A stretch of DNA of 27,430 nucleotides from Zelonia costaricensis (GCA_030849075.1 JASAOO010003184.1:1-27430); one strand, 5' to 3'; positions 1 to 9,582 are shown, counted from the first letter of the stretch. Notes: a model not told the origin generated them from the letters alone. Program-made: numbers and translations.

Positions 1-1
1 C

Positions 2-415
2 CTCCTCCTCGGCGCGCTCCTTGGCAGCTTGCCGCTGGGCCAACTCCTTGTGCTTCTGGTCGCTGCTGGAGTCCTTCTGAGCACGCGCCTCCATCTGCTC
101 TCGGCGCTTGCGGCGCTCAATGTCGGCCTGGCGAATCTTGTCTGCCTTCTCCTTTGCGGTCCGCGCGGCGAACGCACGGGCCTCAGCGATTTCGCGCGCC
201 AGCTGCTCGTCCTCCTCCTTGCGCTTGCGTGCGGCCTCGGCGGCAGCGGCGCCATTCGCGTCCTTGCGAAGCAGTCGCTTGCCCTGCGTGGACGGTACAG
301 AGCTGGCGGCGCTGAGGCCTCGGCTCTTGTCGGCGCCGTTGGTCTGCGGACTTGCGGCGGGCACCGGGTCGGCGTGCTGCGCCGTGGAGTTGGTGGGGGC
401 TGCGGTGCTCATCAT
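2..415 (-). CDS. Charged coiled-coil hypothetical protein, N-terminal part (cut by window edge)
   Basis: An open minus-strand frame of 138 codons starts at a tandem ATG-ATG (413-415 and 410-412) and runs off the left edge without a stop, so only the N-terminus is seen. Residues 1 to about 55 are rich in Ala, Ser, Pro and Thr and look disordered. From about residue 60 the protein becomes a highly charged Lys/Arg/Glu/Ala helix, with stretches such as AARKRKEEDEQLAREIAEAR and IRQADIERRKRREQMEARAQ, typical of a single alpha-helix or coiled coil. I recognise no family. A pyrimidine tract with an AG about 90 bases upstream supports the start. The second Met is an equally plausible initiator. Coding is supported by the strand shared with all neighbours and by the sustained charged-helix composition, not by homology. 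Confidence 0.72.
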   Translation of the reverse strand, partial: MMSTAAPTNSTAQHADPVPAASPQTNGADKSRGLSAASSVPSTQGKRLLRKDANGAAAAEAARKRKEEDEQLAREIAEARAFAARTAKEKADKIRQADIERRKRREQMEARAQKDSSSDQKHKELAQRQAAKERAEEE

Positions 416-504
416 GAAGACGGAGGCGGCCACACAATGAGAAAACGTCAAGGTGGAGGTCGGGGGAGGGGGGAGGATGATGGAGGAAGGGAGAGGTGTG
501 CACG

Positions 505-527
505 CTGCAGAAATAGAAGGGGAGCAG
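505..527 (-). promoter_or_regulatory. Candidate spliced-leader acceptor for the partial coiled-coil gene
   Basis: On the minus strand a pyrimidine-rich run (complement of about 507-527) ends in TGCAG, with the AG at 506-505. This would leave a 5' UTR of about 90 bases before the ATG at 415. The match to the trypanosomatid rule (first AG after a pyrimidine tract) is by eye only. Confidence 0.4.
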
Positions 528-932
528 AATACACAAGAACTCACTCGCCGAGCGCCTGCGCCACGACGAGAAGGAGAGGGGCGGAGTGGAAAGAAAAGGA
601 GAAGAAATGTGCTTTTGGGGGACAACGTGAAGGAGGACAGTGGGGGGCGGTGGGCGGTGGTGGTGGGGGGGGGGGGAACGAATGAGCAGAGTGCGACCAA
701 CAAAGAGAAAAAGAAGAACCGTTTGCACGGGAGTGGGAAGAAGGACCACACCACAGCGGCGGAGGTCAATCTACAACGTGGGCTGCCTGGAGAGCGGGCA
801 AGCACGCACGCGCTGGTATCCGAGGAAAAAGGAGGCGAAAAGGGGGGAAACTATTCGTCTCTCCCGCTTTGCGGCCTTCTCGCCAGCGGCGCTGCGTACG
901 CTTGATGAGGTGAGGGAAGAGGAGAGCGGACG

Positions 933-959
933 AGTGTGTGTGTGTGTGTTTGTGTTTGG
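933..959. repeat. TG/T-rich microsatellite
   Basis: A TG repeat with TTTG units on the plus strand in the gap downstream of RPS29. Confidence 0.85.
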
Positions 960-2424
960 GTGTGCGCGACAGGGAGAAAGACAGTGCTTGGTCGAACCGC
1001 GCTGGCGCACAGCTGTCAGACGCAGGCAAGAACACAAAAGGAAAAGGCGGAAAAGGCGAAGCGTCGGCACGAAGGGCGGCACTCACAGAAGAGTTTTGAA
1101 GCCCGCCTCTTACTGTTGCTACCTTGTCCTCTCTTGTCTTTCCTGTGCACTCTGTGCGAGCGGTGCTTGTGGCCTCTGGTGACCTCTTGCTTTCTATTTC
1201 TCACGGACGCAGCGGTCCAATAGAAGCACTAGAAGTCGCGGCTTGCCGACAATTCGGGAGGCGTTGGCCGGGGTGGCAGCACGGAGTCGTCTTGTGTTTT
1301 GAGGAGGATAGAAAAGAAGTGGCAGTGGAGTTTCCTTTGAGTATCGAGAAGTTTTGTGGTGTGGTGTTGCGGGTGAGACGAGTGAGTGCGGCGGAATTCT
1401 GATGCGGTGTTCACGTCCGGAGTGGGTTGTGGATTTCGATTCCCGCGTTGCACGTGGTTGCGCAGCCGCGCGGACAAGAGAGGAGGGGAGGGATGAAGTG
1501 GGACAGAAGAGGTACAAAGGCCTGTGCACGGTAAAGGACAACCAGCGAAGAACGGAGTGCACGCTTCACGGCACGAGAGGTGCGATCGTGTGAGAGCGTG
1601 GCACTCGTGCTGCCAGTCCTGGAGAGACATCAACAGGTGTCGCCCGTCTCCTCCCTGTCGGCTGCGTCAGGGCAAATCCGCCGCGTCGTCCACCGGCAAG
1701 GCCGGTGTCATCTACGCGCCAGAAAGAGAGGAAGAACGGGAAAAGCGACGCCGCCGCGTGGGGACGGAGATGGGATGCGCCGGTGCAGCAACAACAAAGC
1801 GGAAAGAGGCATCAAGAAGGAGGCCTGCCCTCTCTTGCCTTGCCGTCTCCCTATGCCTCTGCCGCAGGTACATCACCGCGCGCACGCCACGTCACGTCAT
1901 CCGCGCGCGGCTCCTTCCTGGCGTCGTAGTACTCTGCTGTGCTTTTTGGGGGGTTAGCTAAAATGAGAAGTGTTGCCGATGCAGGTCTCCGAGTCACTTG
2001 CCGCCTTCCACGGCTCGCCGGCACGACCGCGTGGGGAGAAGGGAAGGGGCTGAGGCAGAGAAACTGCCTTCACCCCACGATGACCCCTCTCCGCACGAGA
2101 GCGACCGCGCAGGAGAAGTTGGTCACACGCACGAGGACAAGAGACAGAGACGACACCGCAGGGCACTCCTTCTGGAAACAAAAAACGCAAAAACGAGCGA
2201 GAAGGGCAAAACGCGCTGACGTCGTTTCACAAGCCAAAAGCAGCGCGGAGCGGCTGCGCGATTTCCACGACTGCGCCGTCACCGCGAGCTGGCGCGACAC
2301 CAGCGCACCAGCTCGCGGCCGGACAGCGGCAGTCAGACAGCCATCGCAAGACGCCTACGCCCGCGGCGTTTGGTGTGCCTCACGCTTTACACCCACGAGG
2401 CGGTGTTGCCCCCTGGCCGTCCGC

Positions 2425-2598
2425 TTAACGGAGCTTGTTGAAGCCGATGTGCTCGGCGTTCTCACGGAAGCACTGGCGGCACACGTTCAGCTCGTACTTG
2501 CGGATGAGCGCCTTCTGGTTCGAGCAGATGACGCAGCAGCGGGAACCCTTGCCCATGCCGATCTTCTGGTGCGAGCGCCACTGGTCGAGATGGCCCAT
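2425..2598 (-). CDS. RPS29: 40S ribosomal protein S29 (uS14 family)
   Basis: A 57-residue protein, the usual length for eukaryotic S29, beginning [11 protein letters not shown] and ending HIGFNKLR. It is a small-subunit ribosomal protein of the uS14 family, located in the head of the 40S subunit. The zinc-binding cysteines are visible as CVIC and, about 16 residues later, CRQC, separated by the conserved IRKYELN segment. The frame stays open upstream of the chosen Met, but that extension resembles no S29 and is interrupted by a probable trans-splice acceptor at 2665-2666, so 2598 is the start. The gene stands alone with large gaps on both sides. Family assignment is essentially certain from sequence similarity by eye. 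Confidence 0.97.
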   Translation of the reverse strand: MGHLDQWRSHQKIGMGKGSRCCVICSNQKALIRKYELNVCRQCFRENAEHIGFNKLR

Positions 2599-3197
2599 GT
2601 TGACAAAGAGGGAGGTGAACGGGGAGGGGGTGGTGGGAGGGAAAGACGAGTGCGGAGAACCTTCCTGTGTGGATGCACCGGAGAAGAGCAGTGGTGAGGA
2701 GGAAGGCGCGGGTCGAAGGTGAGACGAGAGACGCGTGTGCGTCGCGCACAAGAAATCGTTAAAAGAGGTAGAGGATGCGGAGGATCGAATGGGAACAAAT
2801 CCCATGAGAGGAGGTGACACTCTAAGCGCGCGCTTTGCCGCTGCTGAGGAGGCCTTCACGTGCCGCATCCAGCGACTCCAAAGTAGCAAATCCTTCAGAG
2901 TAAAAGAGGGGGGCTAAAGTGGCATCTGCGCCACACGCGCACCAGTGGTTGCGGATGCTACAGAACCTCGTGTGGATTTTCGAACCGCTCGGCTTGAACC
3001 GAAGAAAAAAATACCAGCGCGCCGGAGAGCCAGACACGAGCACGCGTATGTGGCAGGCGCAATTAGACGGGGCCCCTCATGCGCGCTTGCGCCTGCACAG
3101 ATGGAGCGTCAAGGAGTTTTCACCCAAGCACTGCCGCGGCCGTCATGCCGAGCTCCGCAGCTGCAAGCGCGCACGCTTACACAAGCGCATAGGACAC
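2599..3197. other. Intergenic: RPS29 leader and glucosidase 3' UTR
   Basis: About 600 bases with no credible gene. The part next to RPS29 holds its leader and acceptor. The remainder should be the 3' UTR of the glucosidase mRNA. An A-rich run on the plus strand at about 3003-3011 is the only notable tract. A T-loop-like GGTTCGA on the minus strand near 2980 was tested for a tRNA and does not fold as one. Confidence 0.55.
2665..2716 (-). promoter_or_regulatory. Candidate spliced-leader acceptor for RPS29
   Basis: A pyrimidine-rich stretch on the minus strand (about 2682-2716) is followed by an AG at 2666-2665, giving a 5' UTR of about 66 bases. This leader contains a further C/T-rich run (about 2600-2645), a pyrimidine content often seen in leaders of ribosomal protein mRNAs. 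Confidence 0.4.
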
Positions 3198-6056
3198 TCA
3201 CGCAAAGTTGTCCAGCAGGCCGAGCAGCAAGCTGCGCGTCGCCACGTACGTCTTGCTGCCCTCGCCGCGGCCGTCCAACGGGCTGTAGTACTCCCACCAC
3301 CGTGAGCCGCCGCGGATCGTCCCCACCACGTTCACGCGCAAGTTGGTGTAGAAGCTGCGCAGCTGCGCCGCCGTCAGCACCTCGCTCGCAGCAGCCCCGC
3401 TGTCGTGGACACCAATGGCGTCGAGGTAGTACGTCTTGAGCCCGTAGAGGAAGAGGAGATTTGCGGAGGGCCAGACATAGCCCATCCACATGTTCTGATG
3501 CTGCAGCTCCGACTCGCGTGCGAGGCGCACGGAGGCGTACGAGACAGACATGAGCCCGTACTCGCTGTCCAGCTCCCTCTGGGCGAGAGCGATGGTTTGA
3601 GCCGCCTTGACGAGATCGCGCTGCACGACACCGAGCATGACGGGGAAGAGGTTGACGTAGCCCACGTACGGCGAGTGGGCCCACGTGCCGCACCCCACAC
3701 GGTCGCTGTACCGCTGCTGCCCGGCGTCCCAGTGCACCGCGTCGAGGTGCGCCTCCCAGTCCACTGTCACACTCTCCGGCTCGTGCAGAAACTCTGTCTC
3801 GACGCGACTGATGAGCTTGCTGAGCAGCGCAACCCACGAGAAGGCGTCGACGTGGGCCTCGCGGTGGTGCTCGCCGGCGCAGACGGGTCGCGGATAGTCC
3901 TCCATGCCGCTCGTGGGCAGCCGGTGACCATCGCGCCCGCGCCAGCGGTACACTAGCAGGCTCTCTGGCTGGCCCTCCGTCGGCTGCCGCGGCCACGCCT
4001 CCAGTGGAGCTCGCGAGCGGCACTGCCGTGCCAGCCCATCGGTGGCGCCACCGCACTGCGTGACGTGCCACCAACTCCGCCACCGCCGCAGCGCCGGCAG
4101 CAGCGCGCGCAGAAACGCGTCATCAGCCGCCTTCTCCTTCTCGTAGTACGCCGGCGTGTTGCGCGCCTTGCGCTGGTTTGCGGTGGCAAGCCGTGCCTCC
4201 TTACGGCGCATCTCCGTCAGCAGCTCCTGCAGCCCGAGCAGCATCGTTGGTGGGGAGGCGAAGGTGGGGTGCTCGTACCGCAATGCACGCGGGGTGTAGG
4301 AGCGGGCATCGGCGTCGAAGACAGCGCGGCTGGGCACGAAGCCCGTCGCCGGATCCTGCGCCCCGAGCAGCCACGACGCAATCACGTCCTTCACCACCTC
4401 CTTGTTCCACCGCGTCAAGAAGAGCAGCGGCAGGCCCGTGAGGGAAGCCTGGCCAAAGGCCTCGTCCGTGCGCGAGCCGACCGCCGCCAGCGCACTCACT
4501 CGCCGCGGCGACGCGTGAAGTTGATCGGAGCTCCAGAGCTGCGCGGCGCGCCCCTGCTGGTCCGCGGCGTCGTCCATATCCGCGTCCACCTGCTGATAGT
4601 GCCCACCCGCGTACACGAGCGAACCGAACAGCTCCGCGAGCGCGATGGTGGCGATGCGCTCGTACAGGTCCTTGGTGGTGTTGAAGAGCGACAGCCAAGG
4701 CCGGAAAATCTTGGCGGAGTGCAGGCTGATGGCCTTGCTGCGCCAGCGCAGCGCGTTCGTCAGCTGGCAGGTGCTGAGTGCCTCGTAGCGCGGCACAAGC
4801 TGGCCAATCGGGCTGCCAGCCTTCTCGTCGCGCGGCGTGCCGGTGGCGTGGTCAGCCGGGCTCAGCGAGAGCTCCAGCCGGAAGCTCGAGTCGTACGCCT
4901 TGCGCAGCACCATGACGTTGTGCGAAGCCTGCGGCGGCGGAGCGCGGAAGCTCTGCGGATCCTTGGCGTCGATGTACGTGAACGCCGACTCGGGCAGGCG
5001 CCGCAGGTCCAGCTGCTGCTGTTGCAGCTCGCCGACGTGGGCGCCGCCGCCGATGCCGCGACCGCCTGCAACAGCCCGCTCGGCAGGGGTGGCCCCCACC
5101 GCGTCCAGCGCCGTGCGCTGAAACGCTTCGGCAACGTCGGTCTGGAGCCCGGAAATGTGCCACGGGGCCGTGTCGTAGACGGGGTTGTGGTCGTCATAGA
5201 CGCGCAGCGTGAAATCGGTGTGGTCCGGCTCCCCGTCGGCCTGCATGCGGCCCCTCAGCACTGGACTCCAGTCGCCGTCGTTGTGCCCGGTCGGCGCCTC
5301 CAGCTCAATGCGCTCCTGCGTGTCGGCGTGCGACATGTACACCACCATGACAAGCGGCGAGTCACCCTCCACGCGGCCGTGCACACGGACGTGCCACGCG
5401 TCCGCAAACGGGCTCTTCAGCAGCTCGATCTCGAAAGAGGCACGGTTACCCTTGTCTTCCACCACTTCCTTGGCGTAGTGCATTCCGTCGTTCACGATCC
5501 ACCTTACCTGCATCACCTCCGCGTCGCCGCCTTTCTTGCTTCCCGCGCGGGGGGCGTTCACTTTGTTGTGCAGGTACGGCATGGTGTGCCGCAGCGGGTG
5601 CGCCATCGCCGCGTCGTACCAGGCGATGCCGACGGTGACGGGGTGCTGCGAGCGGCTCTTGACGGCGAAGATGCGGCTCGGCTCGTACGTACCCCACATC
5701 ATCGTCCGGTTGAACTCGCGCGACAGGTAGAGCGGGGGCTCGTTGAAGTAGCGCTTGTACCCGTCCTCCATGGCACGCACTGTGCGGTCGGACCACAGGT
5801 ACTTGTCCTGAAGCCGGCAGCGCAGGTTCTGAAAGACGAAGAATGGCGTGTAGTGCATGACGAGAAAGAGCGGAACGCCGAGGAAGACGGCAACGAAGAG
5901 CGCGTAGCTCACGATGCCGCGCATCGTGTCCTTGGCCTGTCGCCGCTTTCCCCGCAGGTCGCGCTCCTCGGCCGTCTCGGCCGGCATGCTGAGTGCCGCC
6001 GCATCGTTCTCTGAAGCAGCCACGTCCTTCCTGAGCAGCGGGCGGCGGTCGCGCAT
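3198..6056 (-). CDS. Mannosyl-oligosaccharide glucosidase (processing alpha-glucosidase I, GH63)
   Basis: A 952-residue type II membrane protein. A short basic cytosolic N-terminus is followed by one hydrophobic segment at about residues 47-68 and a large lumenal part. The family enzyme removes the outermost alpha-1,2-linked glucose from N-glycans in the ER. The lumenal start WGTYEPSRIFAVKSRS (about 121-136) matches the N-terminal GH63 domain. The C-terminal (alpha/alpha)6 domain contains SGMEDYPR (716-723), an E-x3-D pair at E733 and D737 (EAHVD) and RWWEYYSPLDGRG with E922. These align by eye with the conserved SGxDDYPR, ERHxD and WEQYSDxDGRG motifs of animal and fungal glucosidase I, so the catalytic acidic residues appear intact. 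An in-frame extension to 6464 lacks family similarity and was rejected. Length is slightly above the 830-850 residues usual in animals and yeast. The biological substrate is unclear in trypanosomatids. Confidence 0.92.
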   Translation of the reverse strand: MRDRRPLLRKDVAASENDAAALSMPAETAEERDLRGKRRQAKDTMRGIVSYALFVAVFLGVPLFLVMHYTPFFVFQNLRCRLQDKYLWSDRTVRAMEDGYKRYFNEPPLYLSREFNRTMMWGTYEPSRIFAVKSRSQHPVTVGIAWYDAAMAHPLRHTMPYLHNKVNAPRAGSKKGGDAEVMQVRWIVNDGMHYAKEVVEDKGNRASFEIELLKSPFADAWHVRVHGRVEGDSPLVMVVYMSHADTQERIELEAPTGHNDGDWSPVLRGRMQADGEPDHTDFTLRVYDDHNPVYDTAPWHISGLQTDVAEAFQRTALDAVGATPAERAVAGGRGIGGGAHVGELQQQQLDLRRLPESAFTYIDAKDPQSFRAPPPQASHNVMVLRKAYDSSFRLELSLSPADHATGTPRDEKAGSPIGQLVPRYEALSTCQLTNALRWRSKAISLHSAKIFRPWLSLFNTTKDLYERIATIALAELFGSLVYAGGHYQQVDADMDDAADQQGRAAQLWSSDQLHASPRRVSALAAVGSRTDEAFGQASLTGLPLLFLTRWNKEVVKDVIASWLLGAQDPATGFVPSRAVFDADARSYTPRALRYEHPTFASPPTMLLGLQELLTEMRRKEARLATANQRKARNTPAYYEKEKAADDAFLRALLPALRRWRSWWHVTQCGGATDGLARQCRSRAPLEAWPRQPTEGQPESLLVYRWRGRDGHRLPTSGMEDYPRPVCAGEHHREAHVDAFSWVALLSKLISRVETEFLHEPESVTVDWEAHLDAVHWDAGQQRYSDRVGCGTWAHSPYVGYVNLFPVMLGVVQRDLVKAAQTIALAQRELDSEYGLMSVSYASVRLARESELQHQNMWMGYVWPSANLLFLYGLKTYYLDAIGVHDSGAAASEVLTAAQLRSFYTNLRVNVVGTIRGGSRWWEYYSPLDGRGEGSKTYVATRSLLLGLLDNFA

Positions 6057-6783
6057 CGTGCGTGGGCCACTGGGTGGGCGCGCACGACTGTCACGTTTCC
6101 GTCCTCCACTTGTCGAGTGGGCTCTTTTTCTTTTTACGATTGTGTTGTCGCCGGTTGCGAGTGCAGGGCGCTTCCTTATTTGCGCGCCGCAGTGTGCACG
6201 GCGGGTTGTGTGTGCGTGGGTGTTGCGTGCGCGTGCAGCGGAAGAGGAAAAGAGACGGGGCGCAAGGAAGCGATTTGTACTACATCCCGAGAGGAGGTTG
6301 GGCACGGCCGAGTTTGCCAGCGGTGTCGGAGTGGGAGTCGGAGGAGTCAGAGGCGACACGATGTCGACGCCGCAGAGCAACTCCGGAGCACAAGCGCGTC
6401 TGTGCGAGTGCTTCGCAGGTGCCGCCTTCCATGAAGCAATCCCACCCCCCACCCACATACACACACAGCCGCTCCCATTCGCACTGCACGAGGAGGATGC
6501 AACATTTCGACCCGGAGCGTGCGGTTTTCATCGCTGAAATCAGCCAACCCACAACTCTTCACTTTCTACGCGGCTTTCTTTCCGCTGTCGTCATTCATGT
6601 TTGTGTGTGGAGGCCAGGTAAAGGGACTGTAAAGCTGCTGCGCCGAGCGCACTTCATCACATCTCGCCCCCGCAAGAACCGCAGCGCCACGCCTGCGCAG
6701 AAGGACCGCCTCCGCCGCACTCACTCACAGAGCTGCGAAAAGGCTCAGACGCGTCCTGTCTCTCCTCAACCACAACCGGCCTG
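6057..6783. other. Intergenic: glucosidase leader and 3' UTR of the coiled-coil gene
   Basis: About 730 bases. It holds a short C/A-rich stretch (about 6446-6470) and the candidate leader of the glucosidase. The open frames on both strands are low-complexity and contain no recognisable domain. Confidence 0.5.
6175..6265 (-). promoter_or_regulatory. Possible spliced-leader acceptor for the glucosidase gene
   Basis: A minus-strand pyrimidine-rich run at about 6240-6265 is followed by a C/A-rich stretch and an AG at 6176-6175, about 120 bases before the start codon. Other AGs lie nearby, so the exact site is uncertain. Confidence 0.25.
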
Positions 6784-9582
6784 TCAGGAGTCTGCCCACG
6801 GCACCTCCCGCGGCGTACCAAACAGCGCGGAGGGCTCGCCACCTACGATGGGCGACGGCAGAGTGTGCTGCTGCTGATGCTGCCAGGACACCTCGGCTTG
6901 GATGCGGCGCCAGATGTGTGGAGTGCTGCGCGGCTCTGCCCGCCCCTCCACGCCGAGCCCACCCGACGTGGACCGCAGCGGTGTGGACAGGCCTGTCGAG
7001 GAGCGCATCGGTGACCTCAGCGGCCCTTGTCCTCCGCCAGGTGACGTGCGAGCGATGCGCGAGTCGAGTCGCACCGGTCGTCGCGGGGACGGTGTTCGCG
7101 CCCCTGCATCACTCGCACGGGATGCGCCGGGCCGGTGGCGGCGCACAGACGAGTCGGCATCGTGGGGGATCGCGAAGCCGGAAGAGGAGGTCGAGGAGAA
7201 GACGTCTGCGGCCGCCTCGTCGTAGAGCTGCTGGGACAAACGCCTGCGGTGCGGCCCCGCCCCCACCGCCGCCGTCACGGCTCGTGTAGACGCCTCGGCC
7301 GGCGGTGGTGTGGAGGCGCGTGGCGGCGGGATGCTGGGGGGCTCCAGCGACGAGGGCGGTGGCGGTGCCAGCTCCGACGACACCATGCGGGCCGCAGAGG
7401 GAGGCGGGGAGCGCGGGTGCGACGCGACGAGCCCCTCCGTGCCGGGCCTCTGCCGCGGCGGGGGCGAGAGTCGGTCCGAGGACGTCGAGACGGAGGAGAG
7501 CGTTGCGACGGAGAGGCTGCGACGGACGGCGGCGGGGGCTGGGGCGGTCGTGGTCGTGGTCGTGGCGGCGGGCCTGCGCGGCGGCGTTGACATCGTCGCA
7601 GAGCGGCGCTGCGGGGAGTGGCTCGCCGCGGCGCGCGTGGCCGAGGTGCCGCTTGCGGTGGCTGTGGGGTGGTGATCGGCGGCTGTGTACGCGGTGCGGT
7701 ACGCCGGTGGCGGAGCCGGTGGGGGTGAGAGGAGGTGCTGCGAAGACGTCCGCGGTGGCGACAGAAGGGCCGTTGGCGAGGGGCGGCGCGCGGCCTGGAC
7801 GTCGCGTGCGTGGTAGGATGCCCACAGCGCTAATGCCGCGGCCGACGACTTGCGCTGGGGCGAGACCGTGAGAGACGGCTCCCCTTCTGCAGCTGCGTGG
7901 TGGAAGGAGGAGTTGCGACTGGTGCGCAGGGACGCGCCTGTGGCAGCCGAGGCGGTGACGGGGTGCCGCGCCACGTGGTCTCGAACCGCCCGCTGCGTCG
8001 CATCGCGTGGGGGGGTCAAGGCGCGCGTGTGCGGCGGGTCTTGATCATTTGAGAAAAGCGCACGCGTGGCGTGCCCGCCCTCCGCAGTGGGAGCCGCAGC
8101 AGAGGTCCTGGGAAGCGACGCGCGTACGGCCGCGGCAGCGGGTGGCTTCGAACGAGCCGCGCGTGAATCTTGAGCAGGTGAAGGCGGCGTGACTGCCTCG
8201 GAGCTGACGTGTGGTGCGGTGTAGCGCTCCGGCGTCACCGGCGGCTCTGCGGCGGGACGGGGGCGCACCGGCACCCCGGCGTTCAGCCGCTTCGGGGTCT
8301 GCGTCGTTGCGTCCTTCCCCGGCATCGCCCGTGCCTCCCGCTCGGCGTGCCGCAGCAGACGTGCGCACTCCGCCTCTAACAGCTGGATGCGCTGCTCGGA
8401 CTGCTGCGTGGAGTGAAAGTGCTGCTCCACCTCGCGCGCCAGCTGGCGCGCCATGCTCTCCTGCTGCTGGGCAGCGTGACGCTTGAGCGCGCACAGGTCG
8501 TGGAAGAAGCTCCGCAGCAGCGCGGTCATCTCCGCGCTGGCGCCGGTGGTAGCTGGAAAGGCGGCCGAGGCAAGCTGATCCTCCTGCTGTGACGAGGCTA
8601 GGTGCAGCGGTGGCGCCTTGAGGCCCTCGGCCGCGGTTCCCAGCAGCGTGTGCGCCTCTGCCGCCCCTCGCACACACGCCTTCAGGATGTCGCACACCCA
8701 CTCCAGCTCGACCGCCAGCTGCCCCGCCGGCGACGGGGCGACCCAGGCGTGGGTGGAGCTCGGTGGGGGAGGCGTGGCAGGGGCAGCGAGGCTGCCGCCA
8801 CGGGTGCTGTCGCGGGGCAGCACAAGAAACGACGAGGGCTCAAAGACATCCCCACCAGGGGCGGCGACGCCGACACCCGCCGCCGCGGTGTCGTCCTCCA
8901 TGTGCCCGGCTAGTACGGCGGCATCGAAGGCAGTGCGGGTGGCGTCGCCCATGGCGCAGCGCAGCTCGTCCACGACCGCCGTCGCCCGCTCAAATGCCAG
9001 CCGCGTGCGCGCCTTCTCGAGCTTCGCCGCCGCCATGTACGTGTGCAGGGCGTCGGAGACGGACATCATGAGACTGTAGAGCTCACCCGCGTGCACCTCC
9101 TCTCTCGCCTGCGCAACCTCAGCACCCCCGCGTGCGCTGCTGGCTCTGTCGGGCTGCGCAGACGGTGGTGAAGGGGCCGCCAGCGCCTGCTGCATCTCTT
9201 CGAGTGCACGCTTCAGAAAGCGACGCTCCTCTAGCTGGGAGCGCAACACAAACCCGACCCGCGCGGTCTCTGCCAGCTGCTCCTCCCGCTTCTTCGCCAC
9301 AAGCCGGTCAGCCAGCAGCCGGCAGCGCTCCTGCAGCGCACGCACCTGCTCCGCAGTGGACGCCGCTGACTCGCGCGCCACCTGCTCCGCCGCCACGCGC
9401 ACATCGGTGAGCTCCTGCTGCAGCTGCGCGCTGCGCTGGCGCTCACGCAGCAGATCAGAGCGCAGACTGTCATTCTCGGTCTGGAGACTGCGCAATACTG
9501 ATGCACCGGCAGACGAGGGCGCAGGGCGCGGGCGAGGAGGAGCAGCAGCGGTAGATAGAGGCGGCGACCGTGTTGCCTCCAT
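6784..9582 (-). CDS. Coiled-coil protein with long disordered Pro/Ser/Arg-rich tail, function unknown
   Basis: A 932-residue protein with no family I recognise. After a Pro/Ala-rich N-terminus, residues about 28-133 are strongly heptad-like (Leu/Gln/Glu/Arg, for example LLRERQRSAQLQQELTDVR). A second helical part covers roughly 170-245 and a third roughly 390-455, ending with QRIQLLEAECARLLRHAERE. From about 460 onward the protein is disordered, dense in Ser-Pro and Thr-Pro with basic residues, including a Thr run and repeated SPxR or SPP elements, so it is a likely phosphorylation target. There is no signal peptide or membrane segment. Such architecture in trypanosomatids is common among cytoskeletal, basal-body or flagellar proteins, but this is inference. 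The Met at 9582 is chosen over an in-frame extension to 9666 because the extension reads through a TG/CA microsatellite region. Confidence 0.8.
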   Translation of the reverse strand: MEATRSPPLSTAAAPPRPRPAPSSAGASVLRSLQTENDSLRSDLLRERQRSAQLQQELTDVRVAAEQVARESAASTAEQVRALQERCRLLADRLVAKKREEQLAETARVGFVLRSQLEERRFLKRALEEMQQALAAPSPPSAQPDRASSARGGAEVAQAREEVHAGELYSLMMSVSDALHTYMAAAKLEKARTRLAFERATAVVDELRCAMGDATRTAFDAAVLAGHMEDDTAAAGVGVAAPGGDVFEPSSFLVLPRDSTRGGSLAAPATPPPPSSTHAWVAPSPAGQLAVELEWVCDILKACVRGAAEAHTLLGTAAEGLKAPPLHLASSQQEDQLASAAFPATTGASAEMTALLRSFFHDLCALKRHAAQQQESMARQLAREVEQHFHSTQQSEQRIQLLEAECARLLRHAEREARAMPGKDATTQTPKRLNAGVPVRPRPAAEPPVTPERYTAPHVSSEAVTPPSPAQDSRAARSKPPAAAAVRASLPRTSAAAPTAEGGHATRALFSNDQDPPHTRALTPPRDATQRAVRDHVARHPVTASAATGASLRTSRNSSFHHAAAEGEPSLTVSPQRKSSAAALALWASYHARDVQAARRPSPTALLSPPRTSSQHLLSPPPAPPPAYRTAYTAADHHPTATASGTSATRAAASHSPQRRSATMSTPPRRPAATTTTTTAPAPAAVRRSLSVATLSSVSTSSDRLSPPPRQRPGTEGLVASHPRSPPPSAARMVSSELAPPPPSSLEPPSIPPPRASTPPPAEASTRAVTAAVGAGPHRRRLSQQLYDEAAADVFSSTSSSGFAIPHDADSSVRRHRPGASRASDAGARTPSPRRPVRLDSRIARTSPGGGQGPLRSPMRSSTGLSTPLRSTSGGLGVEGRAEPRSTPHIWRRIQAEVSWQHQQQHTLPSPIVGGEPSALFGTPREVPWADS

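Larger units (their letters stand above)
416..2424. other. Long gene-free interval: RPS29 3' UTR and leader of the next gene
   Basis: About 2.0 kb lies between the RPS29 stop and the start of the partial coiled-coil gene. Open frames here on either strand are low-complexity and match no protein I recognise. Visible structure includes a run of 12 G at 665-676, a TG/T-rich microsatellite at 933-959, purine-rich stretches around 450-720 and a plus-strand pyrimidine-rich patch near 1110-1150. Most of it is probably 3' UTR of the tiny RPS29 mRNA plus intergenic spacer. I see no RNA gene. Confidence 0.6.

Noticed and set aside
2960..3060. T-loop-like GGTTCGA on the minus strand suggesting a tRNA
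   Set aside because: The flanking bases do not form a T stem or an acceptor stem, so no cloverleaf is possible.
4065..6014. A 649-codon plus-strand open frame opposite the glucosidase gene
   Set aside because: It mirrors the GH63 coding sequence; high GC at third codon positions removes stops on the antisense strand. Its product is Arg/Val/His-rich and domain-free.
6057..6464. N-terminal extension of the glucosidase to a Met at 6464
   Set aside because: The added 136 residues show no family similarity, cross a probable acceptor region and precede a good type II membrane N-terminus starting at 6056.
7540..7575. GGTCGT tandem-like repeat
   Set aside because: It lies within the coiled-coil gene and simply encodes a Thr run in the disordered tail.
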